Assembly: GCA_019459085.1 (NCBI GenBank)
Contig: JAIBEW010000029.1
Location: forward strand, 124,001 to 188,000
Direction of reading: 5' to 3'
Source of the DNA: Kaistella sp.
GTDB lineage: Bacteria; Bacteroidota; Bacteroidia; Flavobacteriales; Weeksellaceae
DNA length: 64,000 bases
Part shown: positions 43,283 through 51,415 of the stretch, piece after piece
Layout of the letters: each line of letters begins with the position of its first letter
Position numbering within the stretch: position 1 is the stretch's first letter
Notes under the pieces: model-generated
What the model saw: the letters and a program-made list of their open reading frames with translations, nothing else
Databases searched by the model: none
Told to the model about the DNA's origin: nothing
Position numbers and translations under genes: made by a program

Positions 43283-44632
43283 ATGAAAAAGTTCTGGATT
43301 CTGTTTTTCGGTATCTCCGTTCTGGGGCTGAATGCCCAAAAAAAATGGTCGCTGCAGGAATGTGTGGATTACGCTGTTGAACACAATCTGCAGATCATCC
43401 AGAATAATTATAACAAACAGATTCAGGATGCGAATCTTAAAATTGCTAAAAACCAGTATTTGCCGGGCGTTTCAGCCAGCCTAAGCAACAATGGCAGCTT
43501 CGGTCAGCAAAGATATATCAACATAACGCAGCGGAATGACAATTTTACCAACTCCGCCAACATCGGAGCAGACATTTTGCTTTTTAACAATGGCAGGCTC
43601 GAAAAAACGGTAAGAAAAACTGAATTTGAAGTTGAGGCCGCGCAATACGACACACAAACCATCACCAATAATATTTCGCTGCAGATCGCGCAGCAGTATC
43701 TTACAATTCTCCTCAATAAAGAAATCACAAAAATTTCCGAAAGCGCGCTCCAGAATGCAGAAAGACAGTATAACAGAGCCAAAATCACGACAGATGTCGG
43801 AACCACGGCCAAAACAATCCTTGCAGAGGCAGAAGCAGCACGCGCCCGTGAAAGACAGAATCTAAAAACCTCGGAAATCAATACCCGCCGAAGTCTCTTT
43901 GACCTTGCTCAGCTTTTACAGCTAACCGATTATCAAAACTTCGATGTGCAGGAGGTTCCGGTTATGGGAAATCCGGAAGCGCCGTTGTATTCTGCAGAGA
44001 ATATCATCAGTACAGCCTACGGAAACCAGCCACAGATCAAAGCTGCCGAAGCCAGAATCAGAGCTGCTGAAGCACAGACACAGATTACGAGAACTGCCTT
44101 CTGGCCAACCATAACAGCCAACGCGGGATTGGGAACTTCTTATTTCAATTCTTTAGTCCGTGGAAATGTGGGCCTCAACCCCGAATCAGGGCAGTCGGTC
44201 AACGAAAGCGGATTTTTTAAACAGTATACCGATAACTTTGGTCAACAGCTCGGCGTTTCGGCGAACATTCCGATTTTCAATAAAGGAATTACCAGACTTC
44301 AGGTAGAACAGTCGAAACTGAACGAGGAAATTGCCAAAAACACTTTCGCCCAGCAGAAGCAGCAGGTTCTACAAAATGTGCAGAAGGCACAGTTTGACGC
44401 AGAATCCAATTACGAAGCCTTTATCGCGGCGCTGGAAACTCAAAAAAGCTCGGAACTCGCTCTGGATTTTGCCCAAAAAAGCTACGAAGCGGGACGCAGC
44501 ACGATCTATGACCTCAATGTCGCCAGGAACAATTATGCAAATGCACAGGGTTCCGTAGCGCAGGCCAAATACAATTACCTTTTCAGCATGAAACTCCTTA
44601 ATTTTTACGCCGGAATTCCGTTGAGTCTTTAA
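43283..44632 (+). CDS. TolC family outer-membrane channel
   Basis: About 449 residues: signal peptide (MKKFWILFFGISVLGLNA), then the two-repeat TolC pattern of long helices and beta strands, for example WSLQECVDYAVEHNLQI and SLQIAQQYLTILLN in repeat one and AAEARIRAAEAQTQITRTAFWP and SSELALDFAQKSYEAGRSTI in repeat two. The frame extends 13 codons upstream, but the signal peptide defines the start. The usual partners (periplasmic adaptor, RND or ABC pump) are not next to it, so it works with pumps encoded elsewhere. Confidence 0.9.
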   Translation: MKKFWILFFGISVLGLNAQKKWSLQECVDYAVEHNLQIIQNNYNKQIQDANLKIAKNQYLPGVSASLSNNGSFGQQRYINITQRNDNFTNSANIGADILLFNNGRLEKTVRKTEFEVEAAQYDTQTITNNISLQIAQQYLTILLNKEITKISESALQNAERQYNRAKITTDVGTTAKTILAEAEAARARERQNLKTSEINTRRSLFDLAQLLQLTDYQNFDVQEVPVMGNPEAPLYSAENIISTAYGNQPQIKAAEARIRAAEAQTQITRTAFWPTITANAGLGTSYFNSLVRGNVGLNPESGQSVNESGFFKQYTDNFGQQLGVSANIPIFNKGITRLQVEQSKLNEEIAKNTFAQQKQQVLQNVQKAQFDAESNYEAFIAALETQKSSELALDFAQKSYEAGRSTIYDLNVARNNYANAQGSVAQAKYNYLFSMKLLNFYAGIPLSL

Positions 44633-44635
44633 AAA

Positions 44636-45226
44636 ATGTCGGTATCCAACTTAGAAAAATATTTACCGCCAAATACCCTTCCGTTTTTAAAGAAATGGTT
44701 TGCAGATTATTACATCCACATTAAAATCACCAGAAAAAGGGATTCAAAACTCGGGGATTACCGGAAAATGCCGGATAAAAGCCATCAGATCACCGTCAAT
44801 TCAACGCTACAGCCGGAACTTTTTTTCTTTGTACTGACGCACGAACTCGCGCATTTGATTGCATTTGAAGAGTACGGAATGCGAATCTCAGCACACGGGC
44901 AGGAATGGAAACAAACTTTCAGGGAAATGCTTCTGGAGAGCATTGATATTTACAATGTGGAATTAAAACCCATTATTTTAAAATTCGCAAAATCGCCCAA
45001 AGCTAATTTCATGGCGAGTCCGGAACTCGTTAAATATTTCCATATCGAAAAATACGAAGATGAGACTAATTTCGTTGATGATCTGGAGATAGGAAGTAAA
45101 TTCGTATACAGAAAACACCGGTATCTGATTGAGGCGAAACTTAAAAAAAACTATCTTTGTACGAACCTCGATAACGGTAAAAAATACATTTTTAAACCGC
45201 TTGCACGGGTTGAAAAAACAAACTAA
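44636..45226 (+). CDS. SprT-like zinc metalloprotease domain protein
   Basis: A 196-residue protein with the zinc motif in LTHELAHLIAFEEYG (HExxH near residue 70) and the downstream SAHGQEWKQTF with the third ligand. This is the SprT/Spartan-like fold. The C-terminal part has a conserved YRKHRYLIEAKLKKNYLC. In eukaryotes the fold cleaves DNA-protein crosslinks; the bacterial role is not established. It lies 3 bases after the TolC gene and 2 bases before the sugar nucleotide gene, so the three are co-transcribed. Confidence 0.85.
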   Translation: MSVSNLEKYLPPNTLPFLKKWFADYYIHIKITRKRDSKLGDYRKMPDKSHQITVNSTLQPELFFFVLTHELAHLIAFEEYGMRISAHGQEWKQTFREMLLESIDIYNVELKPIILKFAKSPKANFMASPELVKYFHIEKYEDETNFVDDLEIGSKFVYRKHRYLIEAKLKKNYLCTNLDNGKKYIFKPLARVEKTN

Positions 45227-45228
45227 CT

Positions 45229-46311
45229 ATGTCACAATCAAATAATTACTGTGTAATTATGGCAGGAGGAATCGGAAGCCGGTTCTGGCCGATGAGCACA
45301 CAGAAATTCCCGAAACAGTTTCAGGATATTTTAGGAACCGGCCGAACCATGATTCAGCAGACTTACGACAGAATCAGCCAGATCATTTCCAAAGAAAATA
45401 TTTACGTCATTACGAATAAGGAATACATTCAGCTTTCTCAGCAGCAACTGCCTGAAATTCCTGCGGAAAATATTGTCGGTGAACCGATGATGAAAAACAC
45501 GGCGGCCTGCAATATCTACATGATCAACAAAATTGCTGCGAAAAATCCCAATGCCAACATGATTGTGCTGCCTGCAGACCATCTGATCCTGAAGGAAAAT
45601 ATTTTTCTGAAAAAAGTGGAACTGGCTTTCGACCTCGCGGAAAAAAATGATTTTCTAATCACACTTGGCATCACTCCGACGCGTCCAGATACCGGTTACG
45701 GATATATTCAGTTTGTAGAAAAGAAGAATGCAACGTATTTTAAAGTAAAGACTTTTACGGAAAAGCCTAATCTCGAAATCGCCAAAACCTTTATTGAGAG
45801 CGGAGATTTTCTCTGGAACGCAGGAATTTTCGTCTGGAATGTAAAGAGTATTTACAAAGCATTTGAAGAATTTCTTCCCGAAATGACCCAGCATTTTACA
45901 AACTGCGAATACAATTCGATGAAGGAAGACAACTGTATTGAAGCAATTTATCCGAAAGTTGCAAAAATCTCCATCGATAACGGGATTCTTGAAAAAGCCC
46001 AGAACGTTTATGTGATTCCGGCAGATTTGGGATGGAGCGACTTGGGAACCTGGACTTCTGTTTACGAAAATGCAGATAAAGATGAGAAAAAAAATGCCTT
46101 CAAATCAAAACATATTTTGGCCTACAATTCGCATGGAAATATCATCCGGATCAAAAACAGCAATAAAGCACTGGTTGTGGACGGACTCAAAAATTATATC
46201 ATCGTGGATACGGAAAAGGCATTATTGATCTGTCCGCGTGAAAATGACCAACTCATCAAAGAGTACGTATCTGACCTTAAAAACCTTAAAAAAGGTGAAA
46301 AATTCATGTAA
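45229..46311 (+). CDS. Mannose-1-phosphate guanylyltransferase
   Basis: It makes GDP-mannose from mannose-1-phosphate and GTP for surface polysaccharides. The 360-residue protein has the signature MAGGIGSRFWPMSTQKFPKQF (residues 11-31), VLPADHLI near 110 and the FTEKP motif near 180. It is a single-domain enzyme: the phosphomannose isomerase part of bifunctional ManC/AlgA is absent. Confidence 0.94.
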   Translation: MSQSNNYCVIMAGGIGSRFWPMSTQKFPKQFQDILGTGRTMIQQTYDRISQIISKENIYVITNKEYIQLSQQQLPEIPAENIVGEPMMKNTAACNIYMINKIAAKNPNANMIVLPADHLILKENIFLKKVELAFDLAEKNDFLITLGITPTRPDTGYGYIQFVEKKNATYFKVKTFTEKPNLEIAKTFIESGDFLWNAGIFVWNVKSIYKAFEEFLPEMTQHFTNCEYNSMKEDNCIEAIYPKVAKISIDNGILEKAQNVYVIPADLGWSDLGTWTSVYENADKDEKKNAFKSKHILAYNSHGNIIRIKNSNKALVVDGLKNYIIVDTEKALLICPRENDQLIKEYVSDLKNLKKGEKFM

Positions 46312-46349
46312 CCGGGCAAACATTTGTTCCTGTTTCTAATAATTACTTC

Positions 46350-47009
46350 ATGAAAAATATATTTTTATTGATATTTTCAACTTTCGGTGTTCTTATTTTT
46401 TCGCAGGAGAAAAAAAACTTTACAAATGTGCAGAATATCCTGAAAGCCTTGCAGCCAAACGAAAGATTGGATTCTTGGACTTTAGTATATAACCAGTATT
46501 CGAGAGATGAAGTTTTAAAAACAACAGGTAAGGAAAAAAATTACATGCCGCAGTTTTCGGGTTTTAAACTCTCGAATGATGACGAAGGTTATTATTACAT
46601 CGCCAAATCAGCTGGCGGTAAAATTTCTTATATCACCGACACGGAACAGCTCAGAAAATTCATCGGAACGGTTGATAACGGTGAAGAAGCCGCAGTGATC
46701 GGGATTTTAGAAGGCTATTTCATGGATGAAGAGTTCGAAGATCTGGCCGGAAATTATTACGCCGATGCGCAGCATTTTTATGTGGAACTAGGGAAAGTCA
46801 CTTCAAAGGAATGCCCTTTCGAAAAGACCCATTTCATGCTCACCGTCAATAAAAAAACCGGGACCATAACGAACGTGAAGGATAACGGAGAATATTTTGA
46901 AGTGTACAGTAAGACCTGCGCCAATAATCCCAGAATGCAGAATTATAAAAAGGAACTTGAACCTTATGTTCCGCCAAAAAAAGCACGTTCGAAAAAGAAA
47001 AGAAGATGA
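46350..47009 (+). CDS. Exported protein of unknown function
   Basis: A 219-residue protein with a signal peptide (about MKNIFLLIFSTFGVLIFS, cleavage before QEKK), a mostly polar mature part with two cysteines (near ECPFEKTHFML and SKTCANNPRM) that could form a disulfide, and a strongly basic end, PPKKARSKKKRR. I do not recognise a domain. It overlaps the start of the GNAT gene by 4 bases, so the two are probably co-translated. Confidence 0.75.
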   Translation: MKNIFLLIFSTFGVLIFSQEKKNFTNVQNILKALQPNERLDSWTLVYNQYSRDEVLKTTGKEKNYMPQFSGFKLSNDDEGYYYIAKSAGGKISYITDTEQLRKFIGTVDNGEEAAVIGILEGYFMDEEFEDLAGNYYADAQHFYVELGKVTSKECPFEKTHFMLTVNKKTGTITNVKDNGEYFEVYSKTCANNPRMQNYKKELEPYVPPKKARSKKKRR

Positions 47010-47524
47010 TCCCGCAAACATTTGAAACCGAAAGACTTTCTATGAGACCGATGTCAGCGGAAGATTCGGCATTTGTTCTGGCACTTTATAACGAACCCAA
47101 TTTCTTAAAATACATCGGTGACAAGAAGATCAGGACTATTGAGGAAGCTGAAGAGTACATCAAAACCAGATTTCGCCCGCAAATAGAAAAACTTGGCTAT
47201 GGAAATTACCTCATCACCAGAAAGTCAGACGGATTAAGGATCGGCAGCGTCGGAATTTTCCAGCGGGAAGGAATGGATGTCCATGATATTGGATTTTCGT
47301 TTCTTGGCGAGTTTGAAGGCAAAGGCTATGGTTTTGAAGCCGCATCAGAACTCATGAAACAGGCTTTTGCGCATTTCGGTTTGAAGAAAATTTCTGCCGT
47401 CACTTCCAAAGATAATGTTGCTTCTCAAAAACTCATTGAAAAACTCGGTTTAAAATTTAAAAAACTGGTTATTCTTCCGGACGAGACTGAAGAACTGATG
47501 TATTATGAGAAGGAAAACGCTTAA
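47006..47524 (+). CDS. GNAT family N-acetyltransferase
   Basis: A 172-residue RimJ/RimL-type acetyltransferase. It begins FETERLSMRPM, has the acetyl-CoA-binding strand-loop GFSFLGEFEGKGYGFEAASELM (near 95-115), and the typical SKDNVASQKLIEKLGLKF near 140. The substrate (protein N-terminus, antibiotic or metabolite) cannot be told. It overlaps the preceding exported protein gene and, by 4 bases tail to tail, the bcp gene. Confidence 0.9.
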   Translation: MIPQTFETERLSMRPMSAEDSAFVLALYNEPNFLKYIGDKKIRTIEEAEEYIKTRFRPQIEKLGYGNYLITRKSDGLRIGSVGIFQREGMDVHDIGFSFLGEFEGKGYGFEAASELMKQAFAHFGLKKISAVTSKDNVASQKLIEKLGLKFKKLVILPDETEELMYYEKENA

Positions 47525-47970
47525 TTTTCAAGAATCTGTTGCGCTGCGTCCTTCGATTTCACTTTTGAAATAATGCGGGAGCAGATTCCGTTTTCATCAA
47601 AGATAAAAGTAGTGCGCACAATTCCCATATACGTTTTCCCAAAAGTGCTTTTCTCCTGCCAAACACCGAACTGATCAATGATCTCACGGTTTTCATCAGC
47701 CAGCAAATCATATTTAAGGTTAAATTTTGTATGGAAATTTTTCTGTTTTTTTACAGAATCACCGGAAATGCCGATCACCTGATAACCTTCTTTATTTAAA
47801 TCCGAAAAGTTATCGCTTAAATTGCAGGCTTCCACCGTGCAGGTCGGCGTATTGGCCTGCGGATAAAAGAAAATCACGAGTTTTTTGCCTAAAAAATCTG
47901 AAGATTTCAAAACTTCGCCATTCTGATTCATTGATTCAAATTTCGGTAAGGCATCACCAACTTTCAGCAT
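47521..47970 (-). CDS. bcp: Thiol peroxidase of the Bcp/PrxQ family
   Basis: A 149-residue peroxiredoxin reducing hydrogen peroxide and organic peroxides. The peroxidatic cysteine is in FYPQANTPTCTVEACNLSD (near 44), with the second cysteine 5 residues further on (C-x4-C), the usual Bcp pattern. It is divergent from nth; the two promoters overlap. Confidence 0.94.
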   Translation of the reverse strand: MLKVGDALPKFESMNQNGEVLKSSDFLGKKLVIFFYPQANTPTCTVEACNLSDNFSDLNKEGYQVIGISGDSVKKQKNFHTKFNLKYDLLADENREIIDQFGVWQEKSTFGKTYMGIVRTTFIFDENGICSRIISKVKSKDAAQQILEN

Positions 47971-47976
47971 AATGAT

Positions 47977-47984
47977 TATTTTTG
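47977..47984 (+). promoter_or_regulatory. -7 box of nth
   Basis: TATTTTTG, 17 bases before the nth ATG. It lies 2 bases from the opposite-facing bcp box at 47987-47994, so the two polymerases probably exclude each other. Confidence 0.5.
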
Positions 47985-47986
47985 TT

Positions 47987-47994
47987 CAAATTTA
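47987..47994 (-). promoter_or_regulatory. -7 box of bcp
   Basis: TAAATTTG on the minus strand, 16 bases before the bcp ATG; it forms a divergent overlapping pair with the nth box. Confidence 0.5.
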
Positions 47995-48001
47995 AACTTA
48001 A

Positions 48002-48625
48002 ATGACTAAAAAGCAAAGAGCAGAAACGATTTTGGTGGAACTCGAAAAATTATATCCCGAAGTGCCGATTCCTTTGGATCATACCGATGCTTTCACACTT
48101 TTAGTCGCTGTTGCCCTTTCAGCGCAGACCACCGATAAAAAAGTGAATCAGATCACTCCGAAACTTTTTGAAATCGCGGGAACTCCGTATAAAATGAAGG
48201 ATCTGGAAGTGGCAGAAATCAAGGATCTGATTAAAGAAATCGGTTTGGCCAATCAAAAGGCAAAAAACCTTAAAAGAATGGCCGAAATCCTCGTGGAAAA
48301 GCACAATGGGATTGTTCCGCAGACGTTTGAGGAACTGGAAGAACTTCCGGGAGTCGGACATAAAACCGCATCAGTTGTGATGAGCCAGGCTTTTGGATTC
48401 CCGGCTTTTCCTGTAGACACCCACATTCACCGGTTAATGACTCAGTGGAAATTAACCTCCGGAAAAAATGTGGTGGAGACTGAAAAAGACTCAAAAAAAC
48501 TGTTCCCGAAAAAAACGTGGAACAAAATCCATCTCCAGATCATTTTTTACGGAAGGGAATATTCGCCGGCGCGGGGGAATAAAGAAAAAGATTTTTTAAC
48601 CCAAATGCTGTTCGGGAAGGTTTAA
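48002..48625 (+). CDS. nth: Endonuclease III lacking the iron-sulfur cluster
   Basis: A bifunctional glycosylase/AP lyase for oxidised pyrimidines. The 207-residue protein keeps the helix-hairpin-helix ELPGVGHKTASVV with catalytic Lys 121 and catalytic Asp 139 in FPVDTHIHRL. The usual C-terminal C-x6-C-x2-C-x5-C loop for the [4Fe-4S] cluster is absent: the end reads YGREYSPARGNKEKDFLTQM. The whole protein contains no cysteine. It is otherwise normal in length and fold. Confidence 0.93.
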   Translation: MTKKQRAETILVELEKLYPEVPIPLDHTDAFTLLVAVALSAQTTDKKVNQITPKLFEIAGTPYKMKDLEVAEIKDLIKEIGLANQKAKNLKRMAEILVEKHNGIVPQTFEELEELPGVGHKTASVVMSQAFGFPAFPVDTHIHRLMTQWKLTSGKNVVETEKDSKKLFPKKTWNKIHLQIIFYGREYSPARGNKEKDFLTQMLFGKV

Positions 48626-48627
48626 AA

Positions 48628-48981
48628 TTACTGCAAAAGTTTCTCTACTTTGCTTACCAGATCATCAATTTCGAAAGGTTTGGTCAGAAAATCATCTACA
48701 CCAATCGTTTCGCTGATTTTTGAGGCATCCGGATGTGCAGACATCATCATGATCTTAATGTTGTGATTTTGAGGATTGCTTTTGACTTCTTTTGTTAAAG
48801 TTCGCCCGTCGAAACCGGACATCAGCATATCGGTAATAATGAGTTTTGGTCTTGATTTCTCAAAAATTTCAGTAAATTTTAAAGGAGTACAGCATGATTC
48901 CACATGATAACCTTCAGAAAGAAGAATGTTTTCGATGAGCATACAAATGTCTTTGTTATCATCAACCACCAATATTTCCAT
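48628..48981 (-). CDS. Single-domain response regulator
   Basis: A 117-residue receiver with no output domain: acidic residues in LVVDDNKD (6-13), phosphoacceptor Asp in LIITDMLMSG (near 53), Ser in MMMSAHPD and Lys in FLTKPFEI (near 100). It lies 12 bases after the multi-PAS kinase gene and is its likely partner, acting by protein contact or phosphorelay. Confidence 0.93.
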   Translation of the reverse strand: MEILVVDDNKDICMLIENILLSEGYHVESCCTPLKFTEIFEKSRPKLIITDMLMSGFDGRTLTKEVKSNPQNHNIKIMMMSAHPDASKISETIGVDDFLTKPFEIDDLVSKVEKLLQ

Positions 48982-48993
48982 AGTTTTGTTTTA

Positions 48994-51234
48994 TTAGTTT
49001 TTAAAAATGGGTAGCGAAAAATGAAATTCGCTGCCTTTGTTTTTCTCACTTTCTACCCAGACTTTCCCCTGATGACGGTCCATAATATCTTTCACGATAA
49101 ACAAACCGATTCCGAAACCCGGGAATGTTTCTTCATCTTCACCGGAAACCCTGTAGAACCGCTCGAAAATCTTGTTCAGTTCTTCCTGATCCATCCCGAT
49201 TCCGTAATCTCTTACCGAGACAATCGCGCATTCTTCGTGCACAAAAAGCGCAACGCTTACAGATTTCGATTTTGGGGAATATTTTATGGCATTAGTAAGC
49301 AGGTTGTTTAAAACCTGCGTGATTCTTTCCTTATCAGCATATACTGTAATATCGCCGGGATGCTTCAGTTCAAAATCAATTTCATGGCTCTGTTCTGAAG
49401 CCTTGATGTCTTCTATGGTTTCAGTGACGAGTTTAAGCAGCGAGAATTCCTTTCTGTTCAAAGGAAGCCTTCCGGATTCTATTCTTGAAATATCCAGGAG
49501 ATCACTAATCAAAGCAGTAAGTTTATTTACCTGATTTTCAATAGTATTCAGAGAATTAACAAGAAATTTATCTTCAGAATCACCTCTCATTTTCTTCAGC
49601 AACTGCACGTAACCTTTTATCGTAGTAACAGGGGTTTTCAGTTCGTGATTGGCCATTTTAATGAAATCATTCTTCTGGCTTTCCTGCTTTTTCATGTCAT
49701 TAATATCCGTACTGGTTCCCACCCATTTTTTTACATTGCCTTCTTCATCCATATCAGGAAATGCGCGGCTCAAGAACCATCTGTACTGATTATCTTTATT
49801 CCGGAAGCGGTGCTCGAAATTAAAGGGCTGCTTTGTTGCAACACTGTGTTCCCACTGCTTGATATTTTCTTGTTGTTCATCGGGATGCACAATTTCTATC
49901 CAGCCATCTTCTTCCACGAATTCATTATAATTTTTCCCGGAATAATCCAAGGTCGCTTTATTGAAATAGGTAAGTTTGCCGTCGGTTTCGGCAATCCAGA
50001 CAATTTGCGGCATGGCATCAGCAAGAAACCGGTATTTCTTTTCGCTTTCGCCAATAGTGCGTTCGAAATTTTTGCGTTCAGTAATATCCCTGATTGTACC
50101 GGAAATGTAGGCTTCACTGCCTCTCAGCGGCTGCATCAGTTTTCCGTACAGTTCAATCCATTTATCACTTCCGTCCCGCAGTACTATTTTGGTCTGGTAA
50201 TACAGGTCGCCGGTTTCCCTCGCTCTTTGAAGCGCGGCTACACGGGTTTCACAGAAATTCTCGTGAATATGTTTTTCAAAAATGTGGGAATCTATTCTTT
50301 CAGTTTTTGAATCGTAGCCAAAAATTTCCAAAAAACGCGGCGAAAAATTATATTTCTCCAGAGTTATTGGGTTCATATCGAATATGCCCAGTTTTGTAGC
50401 ATCTAACGCCGTGTTTAACTGATGGTTACGGTGCTGCAGAAGAATTTCGCTTTTTTTTCTTTCGGTAATATCCTGCAGTACTCCCAACATTCTCGTAGGC
50501 TTACCAGCATCATCGAAAAAAACTTTACCATTCGTAAAAATCCATTTTTCCACTCCATTTTCGTCCTTCAGTTGCGCTTCATACCGGTAGATTCCTGTTT
50601 CCAGCGCTTCGCTGAAGGCTTTATCAACAATTTCTTTACGGTCAACTTCACAAATGTGATTCCGAAGCTGCTTAAGGGAAGGTTTAATTTCCGGCTCGTA
50701 GCCAAATATCGTGGAAAGATAGGGCGAATGTACAAGTTCATAGGTATGCATATCCAAATCCCAGGTCGCTGTTTGGGAACTTTCAGTAGCAAGTCTCAAC
50801 CGTTCTTCATCTTCTTTGACTTTGGATTTTATCTCCACCATCTCGGTAACTTCCATCGCTACGGTAACGAAATGCTGAAAATCACCATCTGTATTGTATA
50901 CCGGGTGATAAATAAAGTTGAAATAAACTTCCTGAAAAACACCGTTTCTCTTTAATCTGATGCTGAATTCAGGCGCATGAAAAGGTTTGCGGCTTTGTCT
51001 TACACTTTCGCATAAGGGAATAAGCTGGTCTTTGGTTTCGGGAAAAACATCGAAAAGATTTTTTCCGGTTACTTCTTCTCGGGTTTTACCGGCTATTTCC
51101 AGCCAGATATCGTTAGCAAATTCCACCACATAATCTCCGCTCATCAGCGAAAACCCAAAAGGTGCCTTTTCTAAAACATTTTCCAGAAAACCGTCCTTAA
51201 GAGAAATTAGTGGAATAGGGAAATCAGCTTCCAT
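48994..51234 (-). CDS. Multi-PAS sensor histidine kinase, soluble
   Basis: A 746-residue kinase with no membrane segment. About four PAS domains cover residues 15-515 (starts near ENVLEKAPFGFSLM, RLRLATESSQTATW, LNTALDATKLGIFD and KYRFLADAMPQIVW). Then come HisKA with the phosphoacceptor His in KMANHELKTPVTTI (near 530), and HATPase with NLLTNAIKYSP (N box) and GFGIGLFIVKDIM (G box). It senses an intracellular signal, perhaps redox, light or small ligand; no cofactor-binding Cys or His signature is evident. The receiver gene follows. Confidence 0.93.
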   Translation of the reverse strand: MEADFPIPLISLKDGFLENVLEKAPFGFSLMSGDYVVEFANDIWLEIAGKTREEVTGKNLFDVFPETKDQLIPLCESVRQSRKPFHAPEFSIRLKRNGVFQEVYFNFIYHPVYNTDGDFQHFVTVAMEVTEMVEIKSKVKEDEERLRLATESSQTATWDLDMHTYELVHSPYLSTIFGYEPEIKPSLKQLRNHICEVDRKEIVDKAFSEALETGIYRYEAQLKDENGVEKWIFTNGKVFFDDAGKPTRMLGVLQDITERKKSEILLQHRNHQLNTALDATKLGIFDMNPITLEKYNFSPRFLEIFGYDSKTERIDSHIFEKHIHENFCETRVAALQRARETGDLYYQTKIVLRDGSDKWIELYGKLMQPLRGSEAYISGTIRDITERKNFERTIGESEKKYRFLADAMPQIVWIAETDGKLTYFNKATLDYSGKNYNEFVEEDGWIEIVHPDEQQENIKQWEHSVATKQPFNFEHRFRNKDNQYRWFLSRAFPDMDEEGNVKKWVGTSTDINDMKKQESQKNDFIKMANHELKTPVTTIKGYVQLLKKMRGDSEDKFLVNSLNTIENQVNKLTALISDLLDISRIESGRLPLNRKEFSLLKLVTETIEDIKASEQSHEIDFELKHPGDITVYADKERITQVLNNLLTNAIKYSPKSKSVSVALFVHEECAIVSVRDYGIGMDQEELNKIFERFYRVSGEDEETFPGFGIGLFIVKDIMDRHQGKVWVESEKNKGSEFHFSLPIFKN

Positions 51235-51332
51235 GAACTTTGTATTTTTGAGGGTGTAAAAATAGGTTTATTTTTTAATTCATTCATAATAACGGATAGT
51301 AAATATATATACATCAACAAACATAACCAAAA

Positions 51333-51360
51333 AGGATTAAAATTTTAAATGATTAATCCT
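51333..51360 (-). terminator. Terminator of the DUF885 gene
   Basis: AGGATTAA/TTAATCCT, an 8-bp stem with a 12-base loop and a minus-strand T run. Confidence 0.5.
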
Positions 51361-51415
51361 GTTATGATTAACAAAGTTTAATCAATGTTTTTTTGCAAAA
51401 TTTTACTGAGGTGAT

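Noticed and set aside
49645-50310. 221-codon plus-strand frame within the multi-PAS kinase
   Set aside because: Antisense shadow; the kinase is full length with all motifs on the minus strand.
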